A stretch of DNA of 64,000 bases, taken from assembly GCF_030812255.1 (NCBI RefSeq), contig NZ_JAUSSH010000002.1:372001-436000 (forward strand). Direction: 5' to 3'. The position numbers and the translations under genes are program-made. The notes beneath the pieces were generated by a model. That model worked only from the letters and a program-made list of their open reading frames with translations. It did no database searches and was not told where the DNA came from. Positions 44,319-53,916 of the stretch are shown piece after piece; position 1 is the first letter of the stretch; each line of letters starts with the position of its first letter. This DNA comes from Paeniglutamicibacter psychrophenolicus (GTDB lineage: Bacteria; Actinomycetota; Actinomycetes; Actinomycetales; Micrococcaceae).

Positions 44319-45701
44319 ATGCCCCGCACACAGAATGACCCCGCCACCCACGTGCAGGATCGCGCCAATGATGAGGTCTTGGCACCGGAACCGGTGCGCA
44401 GCCCGCGCAAGGCCGCCCTGGCATCCTTCCTGGGATCGACGCTCGAGTACTACGACTTCTTCATCTACGGCACCGCCGCGGCACTGGTCTTCAACAAGCT
44501 GTTCTTCCCGGATGCCGACCCGGCGGTCGCCCTGCTGGGTTCGATGGCCACCTTCGGCGTCGGCTACCTGGCCCGACCGCTGGGCGGCATCGTGATGAGC
44601 CACGTGGGGGACCGCGTGGGGCGCAAACAAGCGCTGATGATCACGCTGCTGATCATGGGCGTCGCCTCCCTGGGCATCGGGCTGCTGCCCACCTACGAAC
44701 AGCTCGGCTGGTGGGCCACCGGCCTGCTGATCCTGGGCCGGCTGGCCCAGGGATTCTCGGCCGGAGCCGAGGCCGCTGGCGCCTCCACGCTGACCGTGGA
44801 GCACTCCCCGGAAGGCAAGCGCGGCTTCTACACCTCGTTTGTCATGACCGGATACGCCTCCGGAATGGTGCTCTCGACGCTGGTGTTCATCCCCATCGCC
44901 GCGCTCCCCGAAGACCAGCTGATGAGCTGGGGCTGGCGGATCCCGTTCCTGCTCTCGGTGGTCGTGCTGGCCGTGGCCTACTGGGTCCGGACACACCTGG
45001 ATGAGACCCCGGTCTTCGAGGAAGAAATCAAGGCGGGAAACTCCGGCGCCAAGCAGAAGGCCCCGGCCCTCATCGTGCTGCGCACCCAGTGGCGCGACGT
45101 GCTGCGCATCGTGTTCATCACCATGTACGCCGTCATGCAAACCATCTTCACCGTCTACGCCCTGGCCTATGCCACCGGCCCGCAGGTCGGCATCGACCGC
45201 ACCACCATGCTGGTCATCAGCGCGGTGACAGTCGGGCTGTCGATCTTCACCATCCCGCTGGCCGGCCACCTTTCGGACCGCTTCGGGCGCAAGCCGGTGC
45301 TGCTCATTGGAATGCTGGGCTGCTCCGTGACCATCTTCGGTTATTTCTGGGCCATCGGCGAGCAGAACATCGTCTTGATCTTCGTCTTCGGCCTGCTGAA
45401 CATGTCGGTCTTCTACTCGGCCTGGAACGGCGTGTGGACGGTGTTTTTCCCGGAGATGTTCGCCGCCCCCGTGCGCTACTCGGGCATGGCCATCGGCAAC
45501 CAGTTCGGCCTGGTCCTCACCGGCTTCGCCCCGGCCGTGGCCACCCTGCTGACCGGTCCGGGCGAATATGGCTGGCTGCCGGTGGCAATCTTCGCCGTCA
45601 GCTGCGCGCTGGTCTCCGCGATCTTCGTGATGACCGCCCGGGAAACCGCGTTCACCCCGATCGAGGAGCTGGGCACCGGCAGCTGGGCACGCGCCAACTA
45701 G
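44319..45701 (+). CDS. Second MHS-family transporter of the cluster
   Basis: 460 residues, twelve membrane segments, closely similar to the transporter at 40993 ([55 protein letters not shown]). CAGGAGG precedes the ATG. It stands between the IclR gene and the Gfo/Idh oxidoreductase gene. Two related importers in one cluster suggest two related substrates, or one substrate and a pathway intermediate. Confidence 0.87.
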   Translation: MPRTQNDPATHVQDRANDEVLAPEPVRSPRKAALASFLGSTLEYYDFFIYGTAAALVFNKLFFPDADPAVALLGSMATFGVGYLARPLGGIVMSHVGDRVGRKQALMITLLIMGVASLGIGLLPTYEQLGWWATGLLILGRLAQGFSAGAEAAGASTLTVEHSPEGKRGFYTSFVMTGYASGMVLSTLVFIPIAALPEDQLMSWGWRIPFLLSVVVLAVAYWVRTHLDETPVFEEEIKAGNSGAKQKAPALIVLRTQWRDVLRIVFITMYAVMQTIFTVYALAYATGPQVGIDRTTMLVISAVTVGLSIFTIPLAGHLSDRFGRKPVLLIGMLGCSVTIFGYFWAIGEQNIVLIFVFGLLNMSVFYSAWNGVWTVFFPEMFAAPVRYSGMAIGNQFGLVLTGFAPAVATLLTGPGEYGWLPVAIFAVSCALVSAIFVMTARETAFTPIEELGTGSWARAN

Positions 45702-45723
45702 CGTCACCCCTGGCCCGCCAACC

Positions 45724-45741
45724 CCTCGCCGGATGGCGAGG
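45724..45741 (+). terminator. Short stem-loop after the transporter
   Basis: CCTCGCC (45724-45730), GGAT loop, GGCGAGG (45735-45741), 22 bases after the stop. No T-run; possibly a weak terminator. Confidence 0.4.
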
Positions 45742-45898
45742 CAACCAGTAAATGTGCAAGTGGAATCGATGTTTTCGAACGTGCTTCCCATTCAACAGGC
45801 AACCTGACCACGTGTCCTGCGCCACTTCCTAGAGTTGAATCCATGCACGGCGGGCAACCGCGAAGCACCCGACAGACCCCAACAGAAAGGCCTGGACC

Positions 45899-47053
45899 AT
45901 GTCCGGATCCACCACCGCATCCACCCCGCGCTTGCGCGTGGGCATCGTGGGATGCGGCAACATCAGCCGCAACCACCTCGAGGCCTTCACCTCCCTCGGG
46001 AATGTGGAGGTCATCGGGGTCTGCGACGTCGACATCACCCGCGCGCAGGCCACCGCCAAGTCTTGGAACCTCGCCCACGCGGTGGACTCGGTCGACGCCC
46101 TGCTGGCGCTGGGCCTGGACATCGTCTCGGTCTGCACCCCGCACCCGACCCACGAGGAAGTGGTCCTGGCCGCCGCGGCTGCGGGCGTGAATGTCTTGTG
46201 CGAAAAGCCGATTGCCGTGGATGTTGCCTCGGCGGAACGCATGGCCAATGCCTGTGCGACCGCCGGGGTCAAACTCGGTGTGCTCTTCCAGCGCCGCTTC
46301 TGGCCCGCGGCCCGCGCCCTGCGCGAGGCAATCGACGACGGCACGCTCGGCGCACCGGTCATGGGCCAGGTCTCGGTGCTGCTGCACCGCGAACCGGAAT
46401 ACTACTCAGCCGACGCCTGGCGCGGCACCTGGGCGAATGACGGCGGCGGGGTGCTGATGACCCAGGCCATCCACTACATCGACCTACTGCAGTGGTACAT
46501 GGGCCCTGTCGCCGAAGTCTACGGGGCGATCAACACCTTCAAGCACGCAGCGAACATCGAAGTCGAGGATTCGGCCTCCGCGGTGCTGAGGTTCACCAGC
46601 GGGGCGATCGCCACGCTGACCGCCTCCACCGCCGCAAACCCGGCACTCGGGGTGCAGATCCGCATCACCGGTGCCACCGGAGCCACCGCGGAGCTGAGTG
46701 AATTCCCCGAGGGCAGCGACGGGCGCCTGACCATCATGGCCGCGGGCGACACGGTGGCCAGCACCCCGGCGCACCCGGCCGACGCCGTCGCCAACGTCGG
46801 GCTGGCCGGCATCAACGCCGCGCTGATCCCGCACCACCGCGAACAGATCGCGGAGTTCGTCCACGCCGTGACCCACTCGCACGACCCGGCCGTCACCGGG
46901 CAAGACGCCACCAACGCGTTGCGCATCCTGCTGGCGATCTACAAGTCGGCACGCACCGGGGAGCCGGTGCGCTTCGCACCATTCCCGACCAATGTCCCCA
47001 CGGCCCCCGATGCTGTCGTGGCCCGGCTCGATTCCATCACCCCGGTCGCCTAG
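45899..47053 (+). CDS. Gfo/Idh/MocA-family oxidoreductase
   Basis: 384 residues. The Rossmann start VGIVGCGNISRNHLEAF, the family motif CEKPIAVDV with the conserved Lys, and the catalytic-domain Asp/His block GGGVLMTQAIHYIDLLQW are all present. These enzymes oxidise or reduce hydroxyl groups of sugars, inositols and related cyclic compounds using NAD(P). It is followed, 45 bases later, by a TIM-barrel isomerase-like gene, the same partnership found in inositol and sugar-acid catabolic operons. Substrate unknown. Confidence 0.85.
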   Translation: MSGSTTASTPRLRVGIVGCGNISRNHLEAFTSLGNVEVIGVCDVDITRAQATAKSWNLAHAVDSVDALLALGLDIVSVCTPHPTHEEVVLAAAAAGVNVLCEKPIAVDVASAERMANACATAGVKLGVLFQRRFWPAARALREAIDDGTLGAPVMGQVSVLLHREPEYYSADAWRGTWANDGGGVLMTQAIHYIDLLQWYMGPVAEVYGAINTFKHAANIEVEDSASAVLRFTSGAIATLTASTAANPALGVQIRITGATGATAELSEFPEGSDGRLTIMAAGDTVASTPAHPADAVANVGLAGINAALIPHHREQIAEFVHAVTHSHDPAVTGQDATNALRILLAIYKSARTGEPVRFAPFPTNVPTAPDAVVARLDSITPVA

Positions 47054-47098
47054 GCCCCGGCCCCATTCGTTTCCCACCCCCATGATTTGAGCGAGAAC

Positions 47099-47944
47099 AT
47101 GACAAGCACAACCCAGCAGATCGGCCTGGCCCAGCTTTCCCTGGTGGGCACCGCCCCGCCGCAATTGGTGCGCATCGCCGCCACCGCGGGCTTCGATTTC
47201 ATCGGCGCCCGGGTCCGCCCGGTCACCTCCGCCGAACGCGCCTACGACCTGCAGCCGGGTTCGGCGATGCTCGCCGAAACGCTGCGTGCCGTGAAGGACA
47301 CCGGGGTCGGGATCATGGACATCGAATTCCTGCTGCTCGACGGCACCGACCAGCGCACCGCCTGGCGGGCAATGATGGAAGCAGGCCAGGCGCTGGGCGC
47401 AAACAGCCTCACGGTCGCCGCCGCGCTCACCGACCACGACAAGCTGGCCGAAATCCTGGGGCAGATGGTCCGCGACGGTGACGACTTCGGCATCGTCCCG
47501 ACCCTGGAGGTCATCTCCTACCAAAGCGTCAACTCGCTGCCCCTGGCGGCGAACCTGGCCCGGGACACCGGCTGCAAGCTCGTGGGCGACACCCTGCACC
47601 TGAGCCGGGTCGGCACCACCGACGAGCAGCTGCTTGAACACGCCGGGCTGATCCCGATGCTACAGCTCTGCGACGGCCCGGCCGTGGCCCCGGCGGACCG
47701 TGACGGCCTGGTCCATGAATCGCGCTCCGAGCGCGGGGTCCCGGGCGACGGTGACTTCCGCCTCGCCGAGATGGTCGCGGCCCTCCCGGCCGATCTCCCA
47801 TTGAGCGTCGAGGCCCCTTCGGACTCCACGCTCGCACGCCTCGGCGAACAGGGCTGGGCCAACACGCTCAAGGCCGGAGCCGATTCCGTCGTGGCGGCCG
47901 CCAATGCGCTGCGGGCCGCGGCCCTGCTCCCGCAGTCCAAGTGA
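47099..47944 (+). CDS. TIM-barrel sugar-phosphate isomerase/epimerase family protein
   Basis: 281 residues, AP-endonuclease-2-like barrel. Putative metal ligands: Glu in VPTLEVIS, Asp in LVGDTLHLSR, the QLCDGP segment and the terminal Glu in LSVEAPSD; the segment SRSERGVPGDGDF is the usual R-x-x-P-G-x-G motif of the family. 3-dehydroshikimate dehydratases (QuiC/AsbF type) and inosose dehydratases or isomerases belong to this superfamily, and either would fit a hydroaromatic or cyclitol pathway here. The ATG at 47099 was preferred over an in-frame TTG four codons upstream. Confidence 0.75.
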   Translation: MTSTTQQIGLAQLSLVGTAPPQLVRIAATAGFDFIGARVRPVTSAERAYDLQPGSAMLAETLRAVKDTGVGIMDIEFLLLDGTDQRTAWRAMMEAGQALGANSLTVAAALTDHDKLAEILGQMVRDGDDFGIVPTLEVISYQSVNSLPLAANLARDTGCKLVGDTLHLSRVGTTDEQLLEHAGLIPMLQLCDGPAVAPADRDGLVHESRSERGVPGDGDFRLAEMVAALPADLPLSVEAPSDSTLARLGEQGWANTLKAGADSVVAAANALRAAALLPQSK

Positions 47945-47964
47945 AGTCTCGAGAGGCCAACACC

Positions 47965-48804
47965 ATGAACACCACCAACACCGCGGCAGCGGATCTGGAG
48001 ATTGCTCCCGGCGTGCGGGCCCCCATGCTCGGTCTGGGGACCTGGCCGCTGCTCGGCGAGGAAGCCGCCGACAGCGTCGCCCGCGGCATCGCCAACGGCT
48101 ACCGCCACCTCGACACCGCGCAGAAGTACGGCAACGAGGACGCCGTCGGCGAAGGCATTCGCCGCAGCGGCATGGCCCGCGAACAGCTCTGGGTCACCAG
48201 CAAGCTCAGCCTGCCGGGCCACTCCCGCGCCGGCGCCATCCAGAGCTACGATGCGGCGCTGAAGCGCATGGGCCTGGACTACCTGGACCTGTTTTTGGTC
48301 CATTGGCCCAACCCGCAACTCGGCGGCTACGTCGAGGCCTGCCGCGGCCTGCAGGACCTGGTGGACGCCGGACGCCTGCGCGCCTGGGGCGTGTCCAACT
48401 TCAAGGCCACCCACCTGGACGAGGTGCTGGCCGCGGGGCTGAAACCGGCCATCAACCAGATCCAGGTTGACCCGCAGCACCTGCAGAAACCCTTGCTGGA
48501 GGCCAACGCGGCACGCGGCATTGCCACTGCGGCCTACAGCCCGCTGGGCCGCGCCGGGGATTTCCTTCTTGATCCTGCCATCACCGGCCCGGCAACCGCA
48601 CACTCCAAGACCCCGGCCCAAATCGTGCTGCGCTGGCACCTTGACGCCGGCCGCCTTGCGGTGCCGAAGTCGGCCAGCGACGCACGCCAGCGCGAGAACC
48701 GCGAGGTCTTCGACTTCAGTCTCACTCCCGCCGAACGCGCGGGGATCGACGCCCTGGACACCGGGGCCGGACCGCGCCTGGACTCCGACGAATACGGCCA
48801 TTAG
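47965..48804 (+). CDS. Aldo/keto reductase
   Basis: 279 residues with the complete catalytic set: Asp in YRHLDTAQ, Tyr in KYGNEDAVG, Lys in VTSKLS and His in FLVHWPNP; cofactor residues near the end in VPKSASDARQRENREVFDFSL indicate NADPH. The ATG at 47965 has AGAGG upstream; an in-frame GTG at 47941 overlaps the preceding stop. It lies in the same operon as the barrel protein and flavoprotein copy 2 and could reduce or oxidise a ring hydroxyl or keto group. Confidence 0.87.
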   Translation: MNTTNTAAADLEIAPGVRAPMLGLGTWPLLGEEAADSVARGIANGYRHLDTAQKYGNEDAVGEGIRRSGMAREQLWVTSKLSLPGHSRAGAIQSYDAALKRMGLDYLDLFLVHWPNPQLGGYVEACRGLQDLVDAGRLRAWGVSNFKATHLDEVLAAGLKPAINQIQVDPQHLQKPLLEANAARGIATAAYSPLGRAGDFLLDPAITGPATAHSKTPAQIVLRWHLDAGRLAVPKSASDARQRENREVFDFSLTPAERAGIDALDTGAGPRLDSDEYGH

Positions 48805-48859
48805 GCCCGGGACTTCACCTTCCCTCCCTCCCTTTTTGAACTGAACGGAAACACCCACC

Positions 48860-50626
48860 ATGAGCACCACTCCCATCCAAGCATCCGAGGTCGATGTCGT
48901 TGTCGTCGGATCCGGCGCCGGCGGACTGTCCGCCGCGGTGACCGCCGCCTACCACGGGCTGAAGGTGGTCGTGGTGGAAAAGGCCGAGGTATGCGGCGGA
49001 GCCACCTCCTGGTCCGGCGGCTGGGCCTGGACCCCGGGCAACCCGCTGGCCAAGGCCGCGGGCGTCAACGAGGACCGGGAGGAATTCCGCACCTACCTGC
49101 GCCACCGGCTGGGGGCTCGCTACAACGCTGCACGCGTGGACGCCTTCCTCGAAGCGGTGCCGCACATGGTCGGCTTCTTCCACCAACGCACCTCCCTGCA
49201 ATTCACCCCCGGCGCGAAGATCAACGACATCTATGGGGACACCCCCGGAGCCGGCACCGGACACCGCTCGGTGGGCCCCGCCCCGTACAACGCGCGGAAC
49301 ATCAAGCCCGGGCTGCGGGCCAAGATGCGCCACCAGCTCTACGCCACCAGCTTCCTGGGCATGGGCATCATGGCCGGGGAAGACCTGTCCAAGTTCCTCT
49401 CCGCCTCCCAGGGAAGCATCCCAGGCATCCTGCATGCGGCCAAGCGCGTCACCACCCACCTGTTCGACCTGGCCGTGCACCGCCGGAACATGCAGCTGGT
49501 CAACGGCACCGCGCTGACCGCACGCTTGATGAAGTCCGCCGACGACCTGGGCGTGGACATCCGTGTGTCCACCGCCGCACGCCAACTGCTCACCGACGAC
49601 GCGGGCCGGGTCACCGGGGTTAAGCTCAGCGGCCCGAACGGCGAGTACACCCTGGCCGCCCGCCGCGGCGTGGTGCTGGCCACCGGCGGCTTCCCGCAGA
49701 ACGTCGCCCTGCGCGCCGAACTCTTCCCCCACACCCCCACGGGCAACGAACACTGGTCCCTGGCCCCGGCCGAGGCCAACGGTGCGGGCCTGGAAATGGC
49801 GCGGGCCGTGGGCGCACGCTTCAACACCGATGTGGCCTCCCCTGCCGCATGGTGCCCGGTCTCTCTGATCAAGTACCCCAACGGGAAAACCGGCACCTTC
49901 CCGCACATCATGGACCGCGCCAAGCCAGGCAGCATCGGGGTGCTGGCCAACGGCAAGCGCTTCGTCAACGAGGCCAACGGCTACTACGACTACGTCGATG
50001 CCATGATCAAGGCGAGCGGCGAGGGCCAGGCGGTGCAGGCCTGGCAGATCGCCGACTCGCGCTACGTCCGTCGCTTCCCGCTGGGCATGGCCAAGCCGCT
50101 TCCGGTGCCACTGACCCCGTACCTGCGCAGCGGCTACCTGGTCAAGGGGAACACCTTGGAGGAGTTGGCGGCCAAGTGCGGCATCGATCCGGCACAGCTC
50201 GCCGCAACCGTGGCTGACTTCAACGCCAACGCGGCCAAGGGCATCGACCCCGAGTTCGGGCGCGGCGAAAGCGCGTTCAACCGCTACGGCGGGGACGCGA
50301 AAAACACCCCCAACCCCTCGCTCGGCCCGATCGAGAAGGGTCCGTTCTACGCGGTCAAGGTGGTGCCCGGATCCTTCGGCACCTTCGCCGGCATCGACGT
50401 GGATGCCGCGGCCCGCGTGCTCAACGAATCCGGGAACGTGATCGCCGGGCTCTACGCGGCGGGCAACGACCAGGCCAGCGTCATGGGCGGGCACTACCCG
50501 GCCGGCGGCATCAACCTCGGGCCCGCGCTGACCTTCGGATACGTCGCAGCGCGCGACATGGCCGGAGCCACCGCTTATGAAGACGACGGCACCGAGGCCC
50601 CCGCGCTCGAGGATCGCACCCGTTAG
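48860..50626 (+). CDS. FAD-dependent dehydrogenase, copy 2
   Basis: 588 residues, same family as copy 1 (38209): VVVGSGAGGLSAAVTAAYHG (FAD site), VVEKAEVCGGATSWSGGWAWTPGN, the catalytic-region YVRRFPLGMAK segment and the C-terminal [21 protein letters not shown]. The family oxidises or reduces carbon-carbon bonds near carbonyl or carboxyl groups. It is followed by a YciI-like gene (52-base gap) and a zinc dehydrogenase, and all genes from 45899 to 53763 run in one direction with short gaps, so they probably form one operon. Confidence 0.85.
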   Translation: MSTTPIQASEVDVVVVGSGAGGLSAAVTAAYHGLKVVVVEKAEVCGGATSWSGGWAWTPGNPLAKAAGVNEDREEFRTYLRHRLGARYNAARVDAFLEAVPHMVGFFHQRTSLQFTPGAKINDIYGDTPGAGTGHRSVGPAPYNARNIKPGLRAKMRHQLYATSFLGMGIMAGEDLSKFLSASQGSIPGILHAAKRVTTHLFDLAVHRRNMQLVNGTALTARLMKSADDLGVDIRVSTAARQLLTDDAGRVTGVKLSGPNGEYTLAARRGVVLATGGFPQNVALRAELFPHTPTGNEHWSLAPAEANGAGLEMARAVGARFNTDVASPAAWCPVSLIKYPNGKTGTFPHIMDRAKPGSIGVLANGKRFVNEANGYYDYVDAMIKASGEGQAVQAWQIADSRYVRRFPLGMAKPLPVPLTPYLRSGYLVKGNTLEELAAKCGIDPAQLAATVADFNANAAKGIDPEFGRGESAFNRYGGDAKNTPNPSLGPIEKGPFYAVKVVPGSFGTFAGIDVDAAARVLNESGNVIAGLYAAGNDQASVMGGHYPAGGINLGPALTFGYVAARDMAGATAYEDDGTEAPALEDRTR

Positions 50627-50678
50627 CTAGCAACACCCACCGATTTCCAAACACACAACATCCCAGGAGCACCACGCC

Positions 50679-50963
50679 ATGAACACCTACGCCATTAGCT
50701 ACACCTACTCGGACGAGACCGCTTCGAGGCGCGACGAGGTCCGCCCCACCCACGTCGAGTTCCTGAAGGACCGCTTCGAGGCAGGCCGCCTGTTGGTCAG
50801 CGGTCCCGTCGACTCCGGCGCCGGCGCCCTGCTGATCATCAGCGCCGCCGACGAGGCCGACGCGCTGGCCATGATGGATGCCGACCCGTTCGCCCAGGCC
50901 GGGCTGATCACCGAGCGCGGCATCCGTCGCTGGGACATCTTCTTCGGCAAGGACAAGCTCTAG
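50679..50963 (+). CDS. YciI-family small protein
   Basis: 94 residues, ferredoxin-like alpha-beta fold of the YciI family: RPTHVEFLKDRFEAGRLLVSGPV with the conserved His, then ADALAMMDADPFAQAGLITE and an IRRWDIFF end. CAGGAG precedes the ATG. YciI-like proteins are often found with aromatic ring cleavage or muconolactone-type enzymes and some act as small dehydrochlorinases or isomerases; here it lies between a flavoprotein and a zinc dehydrogenase. Precise activity unknown. Confidence 0.82.
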   Translation: MNTYAISYTYSDETASRRDEVRPTHVEFLKDRFEAGRLLVSGPVDSGAGALLIISAADEADALAMMDADPFAQAGLITERGIRRWDIFFGKDKL

Positions 50964-50995
50964 GCCCCGCGGCCCGGACGGGAGAGGACAAGACC

Positions 50996-52060
50996 ATGCT
51001 CAGAGCACACACCACCAAGCGCCGGACCATCGAATTCCGCGACGAGGACATGCCCGCGCTGCGTCCCGGGCACGCCCTGGTGCGCGTCCAGCACGTCGCC
51101 CTGTGCGGCACCGACCTGCACATCTGGGACGACGACTATCCGACGGACCTTCCGCTGGTCCAGGGCCACGAGTTCGTCGGCATCATCGAGGCCATCGACT
51201 TTGGCACCGAGGCAGCGCCGGGAGCAGAGCAGCTTCCGGTGGGTGCGCCGGTGGCGGTCAGCCCCATGGTCTACTGCAACGAGTGCGGTCCCTGCAAGGC
51301 CGGGCGCTACAACGTCTGCCAGTCAATTTCCTGCCTGGGCTGCTACGAGGACGGCGCGCTGGCCGAAGTGGTCAGCGTCCCTGTCGGCAAGCTCCATGTG
51401 CTGCCCGAGGGCATGCCCGTGAGGCTGGCCGCCCTCGGGGAGCCCGGTTCGATCGCGATGCAGGCCGTCAACCGGGGAACCCCGGTGGAGGGCGAAACCG
51501 CGCTGGTGCTGGGGTGCGGGCCGATCGGGCTGCTGGCCACCTTGTTCCTGGCCGAGCGCGGGGTCACGGTCATCGCCTCGGATCTTTCGGAATCGCGCCT
51601 CGAACTGGCCCGGGCCTTCGGGGCCGTGGCCACGCTGAAGGCCGGCTCCGGCGAATTCCCGAACCCCGAACAGCAGGCCGAACTCGAGAGCTGGTGCCCG
51701 CTGTCGGGCCCGTCGCTGGTCATCGAGGCCACGGGCGTTCCGGTCTCCTTCGAGAACGCGGTCCGCCTGGCCGCGCCCACGGCACGCATCGTCCAGGTCG
51801 GGATCTCCACGGCAACCGCGGCACTGTCCATGAGGGATGTCCCCTTCAAGGAACTTGACATCCGTGGCAGCCGCAACTCGCTGAATCTGATCCCGGAGGC
51901 ACTCGAGGTGCTCAACCGGCACCACGACCTCGCCTACAAGCTGATCACCCACAGCTTCGATTTGAAGCAGCTGGGGCAGGCCTTCGAGACCATGCTGGAT
52001 CCCGGGCAAAACGTCGGGAAGATCGTCATCGACATGCCCGCCAGCGTCCTGGCCTCCTAA
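50996..52060 (+). CDS. Zinc-dependent dehydrogenase (threonine/sorbitol dehydrogenase type)
   Basis: 354 residues. Catalytic zinc ligands: Cys in VALCGTDLHIW, His and Glu in QGHEFVG; structural zinc loop CNECGPCKAGRYNVC; nucleotide fold LGCGPIGLLATLFLAE with acidic ASDLSES, so NAD is likely. The CGTDLHIW opening is typical of polyol and L-threonine dehydrogenases, which oxidise secondary alcohols. GGGAGAGGACAAG precedes the ATG. Confidence 0.87.
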   Translation: MLRAHTTKRRTIEFRDEDMPALRPGHALVRVQHVALCGTDLHIWDDDYPTDLPLVQGHEFVGIIEAIDFGTEAAPGAEQLPVGAPVAVSPMVYCNECGPCKAGRYNVCQSISCLGCYEDGALAEVVSVPVGKLHVLPEGMPVRLAALGEPGSIAMQAVNRGTPVEGETALVLGCGPIGLLATLFLAERGVTVIASDLSESRLELARAFGAVATLKAGSGEFPNPEQQAELESWCPLSGPSLVIEATGVPVSFENAVRLAAPTARIVQVGISTATAALSMRDVPFKELDIRGSRNSLNLIPEALEVLNRHHDLAYKLITHSFDLKQLGQAFETMLDPGQNVGKIVIDMPASVLAS

Positions 52061-52101
52061 GAGCCCCGTCCCCGAGTCCCACCGAACGAAAGCGCCGAAC
52101 C

Positions 52102-53763
52102 ATGAACACCCCCCTTGCCTCCCCGGCCACACCGATCACCGAGCTGGAGCCCGGCTATGACGTGGTGGTCATCGGGTCCGGTGCCGCCGGCCTGACCGCC
52201 GCGGTGCGTGCCGCCCACGCGGGGGCCAACGTGCTGGTGCTGGAGAAGGCCGCGCTGCTGGGCGGAACCAGTTCCGCCGGCGGCGGCGTGATCTGGGCAC
52301 CGAACAACCACTTGGCCCGCGAAGCCGGATTTGCCGACTCGAAGGCGGCCGGGGCCGCCTACCTGCACGCCGCGGCAGGCCACGCCGTGGAGCAGGCCGA
52401 CATCGACTGGTTCGTTGACACCGCGGCGCAGGCCATCGAGTTCCTCGACGGCCAGACCCGGGTGAACCTCGTGCCGCTGGCACGGCCGGACTACCACATG
52501 GAATGGGACGGCGCCGCGCACGGCGGTCGAAGCCTGGACAACCTGCCGTTCTCCGGGGAAGGGTACCCCGGGCTCAGCGCCATGCTGCGCCCGCCAACCT
52601 ATTTCCCGCTGCTGAGCATGATCGAGCGCGACAACCTCAACGGGCGGGCCCCCGACGCGGGGCTGCTCGCCAAACGAGCCGCCTCGGGGGTGCGCACCAT
52701 GGGCGGCGCCCTGGTGGGCTCCCTGGCTGCCACCGCCCTGGACCTGGGAGTGGTCTTGGCCCTCGAGGCACCGGTGACCGACATGGTGCGCGGAGACGCG
52801 GGATGGCGTCTCACGGTGGACGGCTCGGTTGCGGTTCGCGCCGATGCGGTGGTCATCGCCTCGGGCGGGTTCGAATGGAACGAGCGGCTGCGCCGGGCGT
52901 TTTTGCCGCTGCCGGTCACTCCTATCGGCGCCCCGTCGAACGAGGGCGACGGACTGGAACTTGGACTCGCCGTCGGTGCCACGGTGCGGGACATGACAGC
53001 GGTCTGGGGCGTGCCGGTGATCACCCCGCCGGCGCAGCAATACGACTCCAGGCCCTCGGGCCGCATGGGCAACGTGGAGATGACGTTGCCGGGTTCCATC
53101 ACCGTCAATGCCTCGGGGCGCCGCTTCGTGAACGAGGCCCTGAACTACCACGATGCCGCGCGGGTCTTCGCCAACATCGATCCGAACACCTCACACCAGG
53201 CCAACAACCCGGCCTGGCTCGTGTTCGATGCCAACTACCTTGAAAAGTACCCGGTGGCCGGTTCCACTCCCGGGGTGCCCGAGGAGTGGATGACCAGCGC
53301 CGAGTCCCTGGAGGACCTGGGCCGGGCACTGGGCATCGATGCCGCCGCCCTGGCCGAAACGGTGCGCATCTTCAACCTGGACGCCGAAAAAGGCGTGGAC
53401 ACCGGGTTCGGGCGCGGCGGCAGCGAGCAGGACCGTCACCTGGGGGATGCGTCGAACCTGCCCAACCCCTGTCTGGCACCGCTGGCGCGCGCACCGTTTT
53501 ACGCGGTGCCGTTGCATGCCGGTGTGCTCGGCACCTCGGGCGGGCTGGCCACCAACCACGACGGGCAGGTCCTGGACCGGCACGGCAAGCCGATCGAGGG
53601 GCTCTACGCGGCGGGGAATGTTGCCGCGAGCGTGTTCCGCAACAACTACCCCGGTGGCGGGGCAACCCTCGGCTCGGCGGTGACCCGTGCCTTTGCTGCG
53701 GGCAGGCACATCGCCGCCGAGGGTGCACGAAAGCGGGCCGCCGCAGGGGTCGTTCGCGCATGA
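52102..53763 (+). CDS. FAD-dependent dehydrogenase, copy 3
   Basis: 553 residues, third member of the flavoprotein set (VVIGSGAAGLTAAVRAAHAG, then LEKAALLGGTSSAGGGVIWAPNN, and GLYAAGNVAASVFRNNYPGGG near the end). It is about 35 residues shorter than copies 1 and 2 and differs at the C-terminal FAD motif (GNVAASV in place of GNDxASV). That suggests separate substrates or separate steps, not simple duplication. It is 41 bases after the zinc dehydrogenase. Confidence 0.85.
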   Translation: MNTPLASPATPITELEPGYDVVVIGSGAAGLTAAVRAAHAGANVLVLEKAALLGGTSSAGGGVIWAPNNHLAREAGFADSKAAGAAYLHAAAGHAVEQADIDWFVDTAAQAIEFLDGQTRVNLVPLARPDYHMEWDGAAHGGRSLDNLPFSGEGYPGLSAMLRPPTYFPLLSMIERDNLNGRAPDAGLLAKRAASGVRTMGGALVGSLAATALDLGVVLALEAPVTDMVRGDAGWRLTVDGSVAVRADAVVIASGGFEWNERLRRAFLPLPVTPIGAPSNEGDGLELGLAVGATVRDMTAVWGVPVITPPAQQYDSRPSGRMGNVEMTLPGSITVNASGRRFVNEALNYHDAARVFANIDPNTSHQANNPAWLVFDANYLEKYPVAGSTPGVPEEWMTSAESLEDLGRALGIDAAALAETVRIFNLDAEKGVDTGFGRGGSEQDRHLGDASNLPNPCLAPLARAPFYAVPLHAGVLGTSGGLATNHDGQVLDRHGKPIEGLYAAGNVAASVFRNNYPGGGATLGSAVTRAFAAGRHIAAEGARKRAAAGVVRA

Positions 53764-53916
53764 TTCCGCAGATGCCCGGGGGCACCGAGGTGCTCCGCCG
53801 AACGCATACCTGCTGCATGGATGGCCTGGGCCCAAGGCCCACAAGCCATGAGCGAAGCTGTAGGCCCGGATATCTTCCGGGACTCCACACTCGTATCGCA
53901 CACCAAGGAGAACCTC

